A DNA stretch of 38,357 bases from Flavobacteriaceae bacterium (lineage in GTDB: Bacteria > Bacteroidota > Bacteroidia > Flavobacteriales > Flavobacteriaceae). Location: assembly GCA_023264015.1 (NCBI GenBank), contig JALQTJ010000011.1, positions 1 through 38,357 of the forward strand, written 5' to 3'. Position 1 is the stretch's first letter; the number at the start of each line of letters is the position of its first letter. Positions 32,475 to 38,357 of this stretch are shown here, piece after piece. Below the pieces are notes generated by a model. It did no database searches, was not told the origin of the DNA, and was given only the letters and a program-made list of their open reading frames with translations. Position numbers and translations under genes: made by a program.

Positions 32475-33941
32475 CTAAACTATCTTCTTCATTGCGGTCA
32501 TTGCCGATCTGAGTGTTGCACCCACCTGTTCGATGGGGTGGTTTCTCAGTTGAGCGTTAACCTCTATCAGGGCTCTGTTGTCTACCCCTTTTGCAGCTGT
32601 TCCTTTACCGATTACATCAGTATCAATGCCTTTCATGAAATCAGCAAGCAATGGTTTGCAGGCGTGATCAAAAAGGTAACATCCGTATTCAGCCGTGTCA
32701 GAAATTACACGGTTCATTTCAAATAGTTTCTTACGCGCAATGGTGTTTGCGATAAGCGGTGTCTCGTGAAGCGACTCGTAATACGCAGACTCTTCTTTGA
32801 TGCCGGCGTCGACCATGGTTTCAAAAGCCAACTCTACTCCGGCACGCACGAAAGCCACCATTAAGATTCCGTGATCGAAATATTCTTGTTCATCGATAGC
32901 AGCGCTAGTTGCGTCGGTCTTCTCAAAAGCTGTTTCACCTGTAGCTGCTCTCCACGTCAATAAGTTTTTATCGTCGTTGGCCCAGTCTTCCATCATCGTC
33001 TTAGAGAAGTGGCCTGACATGATATCGTCCATGTGCTTCTGAAAGAGCGGCGTCATGATTTCTTTCAATTGCTCAGACAGTTCGAAGGCCTTGATTTTGG
33101 CGCTGTTTGAAAGACGGTCCATCATATGTGTGATTCCACCGTGCTTTAAAGCCTCGGTGATGGTCTCCCATCCATATTGAATAAGTTTGGCGGCATAGGC
33201 AGGTTCGATTCCTTTTTCAACCATCTTGTCGAAGCACAAGATCGATCCGGTCTGAAGCACCCCACATAAAATAGTCTGCTCACCCATTAAATCTGATTTT
33301 ACCTCGGCAACGAAAGACGACTCAAGTACCCCGGCACGGTGACCTCCTGTAGCAACCGCATAGGCTTTTGCTTGTGCTAGACCCTTTCCTTCAGGATCGT
33401 TCTCTGGATGCACAGCAATAAGGGTAGGTACTCCAAATCCTCTGCAGTACTCTTCTCTTACCTCTGATCCTGGGCATTTGGGTGCCACCATAATCACGGT
33501 AAGGTCTTTGCGAATTTGCATGCCTTCTTCAACCATGTTGAATCCGTGTGAATACGATAGTGTCGCTCCTTTTTTCATAAGGGGCATAACCGCATTGATC
33601 ACAGGAGTGTGGTTCTTATCTGGAGTAAGGTTGATCACTACATCAGCATTCGGAATAAGTTCTTCGTAGGTTCCTACTTTGAAATTGTTTGATGTGGCGT
33701 TCTGATACGAAGCGCGTTTTTCAGCGATGGCTGAGTCACGAAGCGCGTAGCTGATTGACAGTCCTGAATCGCGCATGTTGAGTCCTTGGTTGAGTCCTTG
33801 TGCACCGCATCCGACGATCACAATAGACTTTCCTTCTAAGGCTGTAACCCCATCGGCAAATTCATCAGCGCCCATGAAACGGCACTTACCGAGTTGAAGT
33901 AATTGTTCTCTTAACGATAGTTGATTGAAATAATTTGCCAT
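32475..33941 (-). CDS. ilvC: Ketol-acid reductoisomerase, class II
   Basis: This 488-aa enzyme converts acetolactate or acetohydroxybutyrate to the dihydroxy acid with NADPH. It is the long class II form, strikingly like E. coli IlvC: the Rossmann motif [10 protein letters not shown] begins near 44, and the NADPH phosphate-binding residues Arg68, Arg76 and Ser78 are at the same numbers as in E. coli. Metal-site motifs [16 protein letters not shown] and the duplicated knotted C-terminal domain with [18 protein letters not shown] are present. It is the last gene of ilvD-ilvB-ilvN-ilvC, 2 bp after ilvN. Confidence 0.97.
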   Translation of the reverse strand: MANYFNQLSLREQLLQLGKCRFMGADEFADGVTALEGKSIVIVGCGAQGLNQGLNMRDSGLSISYALRDSAIAEKRASYQNATSNNFKVGTYEELIPNADVVINLTPDKNHTPVINAVMPLMKKGATLSYSHGFNMVEEGMQIRKDLTVIMVAPKCPGSEVREEYCRGFGVPTLIAVHPENDPEGKGLAQAKAYAVATGGHRAGVLESSFVAEVKSDLMGEQTILCGVLQTGSILCFDKMVEKGIEPAYAAKLIQYGWETITEALKHGGITHMMDRLSNSAKIKAFELSEQLKEIMTPLFQKHMDDIMSGHFSKTMMEDWANDDKNLLTWRAATGETAFEKTDATSAAIDEQEYFDHGILMVAFVRAGVELAFETMVDAGIKEESAYYESLHETPLIANTIARKKLFEMNRVISDTAEYGCYLFDHACKPLLADFMKGIDTDVIGKGTAAKGVDNRALIEVNAQLRNHPIEQVGATLRSAMTAMKKIV

Positions 33942-33943
33942 AA

Positions 33944-34483
33944 TTAGGTTAGGTTTTCTTTAAACGAATTTAAGATTTCAGAGATTCCCATAGGGGCTTT
34001 TGAGACTGAAATGCGTCCTGAGCGTACAAACTGCAGCAGCCCGAAGGGCGCCAATTGCTCTCTCAGCTTATCGGTCTCGTGTCGAAATCCGGTTTTTTCA
34101 ATAACAAAAAAATCAGGAGCCACAGTTACAATGTTGGCGTGACTCTCTTTGATATAATTCTGAATTTGTCGCTCTTCAAAAAGAAAGTTGGTCTTCACTT
34201 TGTACAGTGCTGTCTCTAAGAAGATCGTTTCTTCATCAGTATGGTAAAAGGCCTTAATAACGTCGACCTGCTTCTCGATCTGCTGCACCAATTTTTGTAC
34301 CTGAGGCTCTGTGACCATCACGACGATCACAAATCGAAAGACGTCAGGGATTTCAGAAAGTGAAGTGGTTAAACTTTCTATATTGATATGGCGCTTCAGA
34401 AAGATCGCAGAGATGCGGTTCAATAAGCCCACATTATTCTCTGAATAAATCGAAATCGTGTAACGGGTAGGTTCTGTACTCAT
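33944..34483 (-). CDS. ilvN: Acetolactate synthase small (regulatory) subunit
   Basis: This 179-aa protein has an N-terminal ACT domain (about residues 6-80; [31 protein letters not shown]) that binds valine for feedback control, and a C-terminal ALS-small domain. It activates the catalytic subunit encoded just upstream. Its ATG overlaps the TAA of ilvB by one base (TAATG), which couples their translation and fits the need for equal amounts. Length is slightly above E. coli IlvH (163 aa). Confidence 0.95.
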   Translation of the reverse strand: MSTEPTRYTISIYSENNVGLLNRISAIFLKRHINIESLTTSLSEIPDVFRFVIVVMVTEPQVQKLVQQIEKQVDVIKAFYHTDEETIFLETALYKVKTNFLFEERQIQNYIKESHANIVTVAPDFFVIEKTGFRHETDKLREQLAPFGLLQFVRSGRISVSKAPMGISEILNSFKENLT

Positions 34484-36180
34484 TAGTTCAAGCGTATTTC
34501 GGTTAATGAAGCTCCGGTTGGAATCATCGGAAAGACGTTGTCTTCTTTCTCGACCACCACCTCTAAGAAATAAGGTCCTTCAGTGGCGAGCATCTCTTCA
34601 ACGGCCGCAGCCAAATCTGCTCTTTCGGTTACCTTCTTCGCAGGAATGTGATATCCTTTTGCAATGGTCACGAAATCAGGATTAGTCATTTCGGTTGAGG
34701 CATAGCGCTTGTCAAAGAAAAGCTGTTGCCATTGACGTACCATCCCTAAGAAATTGTTATTTAAAACCACAATCTTAACCCCAACTCCCGTTTGAAAGAT
34801 GGTTCCGAGTTCTTGAATGGTCATTTGATATCCCCCATCTCCTATCACCGCAACCACGTGACGATCTGGGGCACCCATCTTGGCTCCGATAGCGGCCGGA
34901 AGGGCAAAGCCCATCGTTCCTAATCCGCCTGAGGTCACATTACTTTTTGAGCGGATAAAGCTTGCGTAGCGGCAGGCCACCATTTGGTGTTGCCCTACAT
35001 CTGTTACAATAACCGCGTCTGATTTGCTCGCCTTATTGATCTCAACCATCACCTCACCCATCGTGAGTCCTTCCTTTGAAGGTTTAAGGTCTTTTTCGAT
35101 GACGGCCTCGTATTCTTTGGCGTACAATTCGTCGAATCGCGCCATCCACTCGTTTAATTTTTTAGTCTCTACTAGTGGCGTAAGTGCTTCAAGGCTCTCT
35201 TTGCAGTTCGCCAAGACCGGATAGTCTGCATGAACATTTTTATTGATTTCAGCAGGATCGATTTCAAGGTGAACCACCTTGGCTTGCTTAGCATAGGCAT
35301 CTAAGCGTCCGGTTACACGATCGTCAAAGCGCATCCCAATAGCGATAAGTACATCGCATTCTTGGGTGAGCAAGTTAGGCGCATAGTTTCCGTGCATTCC
35401 TACCATTCCCTTGTTCAAAGGATGGTCGGTTGCTAATGCTGAGAGGCCTAAAATCGTCCATGCCGCTGGAATTTGTGTTTTCTCCACAAACGCCTTAAAC
35501 GCCGCTTCGGCTTCACCTAAGATTACTCCCTGCCCCCAAACGATGAGGGGTTTCTTGGCTCCGTTGATGGCGTCTGCAGCAGCCTGAACCTGAGCATGAT
35601 CTAGCTTCGGTACAGCCTTATAGCTACGAACTCCGGTACATTTTTTATAACTATAATCAAAGGTGGCGAACTGCGCGTCTTTGGTGATGTCGATCAGTAC
35701 CGGGCCGGGTCTACCCGAGCGGGCAATGTAAAAAGCCTTCGCCATGATCTCTGGAATCTCTTCAGCACGAGTGATTTGATAGTTCCACTTCGTTACCGGA
35801 GTAGAGATCCCAATAATATCGGTTTCTTGAAAGGCGTCTGAACCCAAGAGATGGGATGCTACCTGACCTGTAATACAAACAAGGGGGGTCGAATCAATCT
35901 GGGCATCTGCGATTCCTGTAATGAGGTTCGTAGCGCCAGGACCTGAAGTAGCAACAGCGACTCCGACCTTGCCCGAAGTACGAGCGTAGCCTTGCGCCGC
36001 GTGCGTGGCTCCTTGCTCGTGTCGTGTGAGCACGTGATTGAGCTGGTCTTGAAATTTGTACAACTCGTCGTAGACCGGCATAATGGCTCCTCCTGGATAA
36101 CCATAAATGAGGTCAACCCCTTCTGCGAGAAGACAGCGAATAACCGCTTCGGCGCCGCTAATGTGTAGTTTTTCTGACAT
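34483..36180 (-). CDS. ilvB: Acetolactate synthase large (catalytic) subunit
   Basis: This 565-aa ThDP-dependent enzyme joins two pyruvates to acetolactate, or pyruvate and 2-oxobutyrate to acetohydroxybutyrate. The N-terminal pyrimidine domain has the catalytic Glu55 in TRHEQGA. The middle domain covers about 190-330. The C-terminal domain has the ThDP/Mg2+ motif GDG at 447-449 continuing to NNN at 474-476, followed by GMVRQWQQLFF. Size matches the family. It starts 2 bp after ilvD and shares a base with ilvN. Confidence 0.97.
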   Translation of the reverse strand: MSEKLHISGAEAVIRCLLAEGVDLIYGYPGGAIMPVYDELYKFQDQLNHVLTRHEQGATHAAQGYARTSGKVGVAVATSGPGATNLITGIADAQIDSTPLVCITGQVASHLLGSDAFQETDIIGISTPVTKWNYQITRAEEIPEIMAKAFYIARSGRPGPVLIDITKDAQFATFDYSYKKCTGVRSYKAVPKLDHAQVQAAADAINGAKKPLIVWGQGVILGEAEAAFKAFVEKTQIPAAWTILGLSALATDHPLNKGMVGMHGNYAPNLLTQECDVLIAIGMRFDDRVTGRLDAYAKQAKVVHLEIDPAEINKNVHADYPVLANCKESLEALTPLVETKKLNEWMARFDELYAKEYEAVIEKDLKPSKEGLTMGEVMVEINKASKSDAVIVTDVGQHQMVACRYASFIRSKSNVTSGGLGTMGFALPAAIGAKMGAPDRHVVAVIGDGGYQMTIQELGTIFQTGVGVKIVVLNNNFLGMVRQWQQLFFDKRYASTEMTNPDFVTIAKGYHIPAKKVTERADLAAAVEEMLATEGPYFLEVVVEKEDNVFPMIPTGASLTEIRLN

Positions 36181-36182
36181 GA

Positions 36183-37865
36183 CTATAGATCAGTCACACA
36201 GCCTTTAGAGGCTGTTGAGACATTTTTAATGTATTTATAGAGTACCCCGCTTTTGAACTTGTACTCAGGCTGCTTCCACTTTTGAGCTCGCGCCTTCATT
36301 TCATCATCGCTGATATGCAGCGTGAGTGTGTTTGTTTCAGCATTGATTTCGATGAGGTCTCCATTTTCAACCAAGGCAATAGGGCCACCCTCTTGCGCCT
36401 CAGGTACAATGTGTCCTACAACAAATCCATGTGTTCCTCCTGAGAAACGCCCGTCGGTAATTAAGGCCACGTCCTTTCCGAGGCCTGCTCCCATAATGGC
36501 GGCGGTAGGCTTCAACATCTCAGGCATTCCTGGTCCTCCTTTTGGACCTTCATAGCGAATAACCACCACGTCTCCGGGTTTCACTTCTCCTTTTCTAATT
36601 CCGTCGTTGGCGGCGTACTCTCCTTCGAAAACGCGCGCCGGGCCCTTGAATTCTAATCCTTCTTTTCCGGTGATTTTAGCTACTGAACCCTCAGGGGCTA
36701 AGTTTCCTTTCAATATGCGAATGTGCCCTGTGGCCTTGATCGGCTTGTCGAGCGGATAGATGATTTTTTGATCGGGGTTCAATCCTTCAACCTCTTGCAG
36801 GTTTTCTGCAATCGTCTTTCCGGTTACGGTCATGCAATCTCCGTGAAGCATGTCGTTCTCGAGCATGAACTTCAAAACGGCTGGCACACCTCCTACGCGA
36901 TGCAGGTCTTCCATGAGGTATTTTCCCGAAGGCTTCAAGTCAGCCAAAAATGGAGTGCGGTCCATCAACTCTTGAAAATCGTCTATGGTAAAGTCAATTT
37001 CTGCAGCCTTGGCGATGGCCAAGAAATGTAACACCGCATTGGTTGATCCGCCTAATACCGCAATTAATCTGACCGCATTCTCAAACGACTTACGGGTAAC
37101 AATGTCTTTTGGTTTTAGGTCGCGCTCAAGCAAGTGCTTCATCGCAGCACCCACCTTATGGCACTCGTCTAATTTACTTTGGCTTGTCGCTGGATTTGAA
37201 GAATTGTAAGGCAGTGCCATACCAAGTGCCTCAATTGCCGAAGCCATAGTATTGGCGGTGTACATTCCTCCGCAGGCACCCGCTCCTGGACACGCATTTT
37301 CAACCACGGCATTAAACTCAGCTTCGTCTATCTTTCCGGCTACCTTCTCTCCCCAAGCCTCAAAGGCCGAAACCACATCTAGTTTTTTATTCTTGTGACA
37401 TCCAGGGGCAATCGTTCCACCATAAACCATGATGCTTGGACGGTTTAAACGCAGCATCGCCATAAGGGCGCCTGGCATGTTTTTATCACATCCTACCACG
37501 GGCACAACGGCGTCATACGACATTGCCTGAACTACGGTCTCTATCGAATCAGCAATAACATCTCTTGATGGCAAAGAAAATCGCATCCCAGGGGTTCCCA
37601 TTGAAATACCGTCACTGACCCCAATGGTATTGAAAATCAAGCCCACCATATCAGAAGTCGTAACGCCTTTCTTGATATCAACTGAAAGGTCGTTCAAGTG
37701 CATATTACAGGGGTTTCCTTCATAACCCGTGCTCGCAATCCCAACAAAAGGTTTCTTAAAGTCTTCTTTTGTTAGCCCAATGGCATGAAGCATGGCTTGC
37801 GCTGCCGGTTGAGTCGGATCTTGGCTGACGGCTTTACTGTAGCGGTTTAAGGTGTTGTTACTCAT
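36183..37865 (-). CDS. ilvD: Dihydroxy-acid dehydratase
   Basis: This 560-aa iron-sulfur enzyme dehydrates dihydroxyisovalerate and dihydroxymethylvalerate to the keto acids. Cluster cysteines are Cys53 (GNPCNMHL), Cys126 (VGCDKNMPG) and Cys198 ([11 protein letters not shown]). The C-terminal domain has [15 protein letters not shown]. At about 560 residues it is the short form seen in plants and many bacteria, which often carries a [2Fe-2S] cluster, rather than the 616-aa E. coli type. First gene of the reverse ilv operon, with a 215-bp upstream region shared with the PIG-L gene. Confidence 0.97.
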   Translation of the reverse strand: MSNNTLNRYSKAVSQDPTQPAAQAMLHAIGLTKEDFKKPFVGIASTGYEGNPCNMHLNDLSVDIKKGVTTSDMVGLIFNTIGVSDGISMGTPGMRFSLPSRDVIADSIETVVQAMSYDAVVPVVGCDKNMPGALMAMLRLNRPSIMVYGGTIAPGCHKNKKLDVVSAFEAWGEKVAGKIDEAEFNAVVENACPGAGACGGMYTANTMASAIEALGMALPYNSSNPATSQSKLDECHKVGAAMKHLLERDLKPKDIVTRKSFENAVRLIAVLGGSTNAVLHFLAIAKAAEIDFTIDDFQELMDRTPFLADLKPSGKYLMEDLHRVGGVPAVLKFMLENDMLHGDCMTVTGKTIAENLQEVEGLNPDQKIIYPLDKPIKATGHIRILKGNLAPEGSVAKITGKEGLEFKGPARVFEGEYAANDGIRKGEVKPGDVVVIRYEGPKGGPGMPEMLKPTAAIMGAGLGKDVALITDGRFSGGTHGFVVGHIVPEAQEGGPIALVENGDLIEINAETNTLTLHISDDEMKARAQKWKQPEYKFKSGVLYKYIKNVSTASKGCVTDL

Positions 37866-37888
37866 TTGATTCTGAACGTGATTTCAAA

Positions 37889-37928
37889 CGAAAATACCGC
37901 CGGATTTTTCAGGAAACTGTAACAGTTT
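37889..37928 (-). promoter_or_regulatory. Candidate ilvD promoter and operator palindrome
   Basis: On the minus strand TATTTTCG at 37889-37896 is one base off TAnnTTTG, 23 bp before the ilvD start. A 15-bp palindrome, AAACTGT-A-ACAGTTT on the plus strand (37914-37928), lies about 17 bp further upstream, over the expected -33 region. It may be a regulator site for the ilv operon. The rest of the 37866-38080 interval is AT-rich without a recognisable leader peptide or riboswitch. Confidence 0.35.
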
Positions 37929-38067
37929 GAAAACAAATATTATGTTCAAGAATATTATTTTGAAACAATTATCTCATAATCAATGTTTTAACTGATATTT
38001 TCACTTATATTCAAAAAATAGGTTTGACTAAAATTTTCGTCCGAAGGTGCTTAAAACAAAGAGTTTA

Positions 38068-38075
38068 TATCTTTA
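38068..38075 (+). promoter_or_regulatory. Possible -7 element (TATCTTTA) for the PIG-L gene
   Basis: TATCTTTA differs from TAnnTTTG only in the last base and lies 5 bp before the ATG at 38081, so the transcript would be almost leaderless. No -33 TTG at normal spacing. Confidence 0.25.
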
Positions 38076-38080
38076 ATCCC

Positions 38081-38357
38081 ATGAAACAGACCTCACCATT
38101 ATTTCTTCTTTTTGTGCTCACTCCACTTTTGTTCTTCGGTCAAACGACACGTGTATTTGTCGCCGCGCACCAAGACGATTGGCAACTGTTTATGGGAACC
38201 AAGGTGTTTGAAAGTGCTCAAAACACCGAGGATGAAACAGTGATTCTGCATCTAACGGCAGGAGATGCAGGTCATAAAACCGCAAACGATGCTTACTACA
38301 AAGCACGAGAAGCTTCAGCTTTGGCCGCGGCCCGATTTGCCGTAAATGCCTACGGGT
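38081..38357 (+). CDS. Secreted PIG-L/LmbE family deacetylase (3' truncated)
   Basis: The gene starts at ATG 38081 and runs off the window after 92 codons. Residues 1-20 form a signal peptide (SPLFLLFVLTPLLFFG). The start of a PIG-L domain follows, with the zinc-site motif AAHQDDW, where His30 and Asp32-Asp33 correspond to the HPDD of the family, and a later TAGDAGHKTANDAYY-type stretch. PIG-L enzymes usually remove N-acetyl groups from sugars. The protein should be periplasmic or secreted. The C-terminal half, including the second zinc histidine, is not visible. It is divergent from ilvD. Confidence 0.85.
   Translation, partial: MKQTSPLFLLFVLTPLLFFGQTTRVFVAAHQDDWQLFMGTKVFESAQNTEDETVILHLTAGDAGHKTANDAYYKAREASALAAARFAVNAYG

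Noticed and set aside
37866-38080. T-box, leader peptide or attenuator for the ilv operon
   Set aside because: No run of Leu/Val/Ile codons, no alternative hairpins with a T-run and no T-box core were seen.
1-38357. Defence system, prophage, insertion sequence, CRISPR, tRNA or rRNA
   Set aside because: No transposase, integrase, nuclease, phage or repeat-array signature was found; gene content is ordinary metabolism and transport.

Overview
The window looks like chromosomal DNA from a member of the Bacteroidota, most likely a marine flavobacterium. This is inferred from several signs: no convincing Shine-Dalgarno sequences, TAnnTTTG -7 elements a few bases before start codons, the glucosamine-6-phosphate deaminase/PIG-L fusion architecture, a short 2-isopropylmalate synthase beside a longer paralogue, and a PadR-PspC pair. 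No mobile elements, tRNAs, rRNAs or CRISPR arrays were seen. Coding density is very high, and several convergent gene pairs overlap at their stop codons.

Positions 1-5020 (+) hold a tight run with gaps of 10-24 bp: the 3' part of a NagB/PIG-L fusion, a GH20 hexosaminidase lipoprotein, a phytanoyl-CoA-dioxygenase-like protein, a short-chain dehydrogenase and CutC. This reads as an amino-sugar (chitin or peptidoglycan) catabolic operon with two added redox enzymes. A membrane-anchored TsdA-like dihaem cytochrome c follows on the minus strand. Next come threonylcarbamoyl-AMP synthase (Sua5), and an SbtA-type bicarbonate transporter divergent from a LysR regulator, with a perfect 20-bp palindrome between them.

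Positions 9103-16046 carry a CDF metal exporter, a 55-aa lipoprotein, a TrkH/TrkA potassium system, a pterin carbinolamine dehydratase, a secreted penicillin-acylase-family Ntn hydrolase and a small fatty acid hydroxylase. Positions 16047-18723 (-) carry an alkylglycerol-monooxygenase-like membrane oxidase overlapping an SLC13 carboxylate transporter. Positions 18799-20658 (+) carry two guanidino-group-modifying enzymes (an arginine deiminase/amidinotransferase relative and CtlX) that could together degrade arginine or a relative. An M24 peptidase, a DUF488 protein, a DUF4440 protein, a broken DUF456 gene, a PadR-PspC operon and a large helical-repeat protein follow.

Positions 26599-37865 are a complete branched-chain amino acid pathway in two convergent operons. 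leuA-leuC-leuD-(citramalate/isopropylmalate synthase paralogue)-leuB runs forward and ends at a strong intrinsic terminator. ilvD-ilvB-ilvN-ilvC runs backward. No threonine deaminase gene is present, which fits a citramalate route to isoleucine. The window ends inside a secreted PIG-L family deacetylase.
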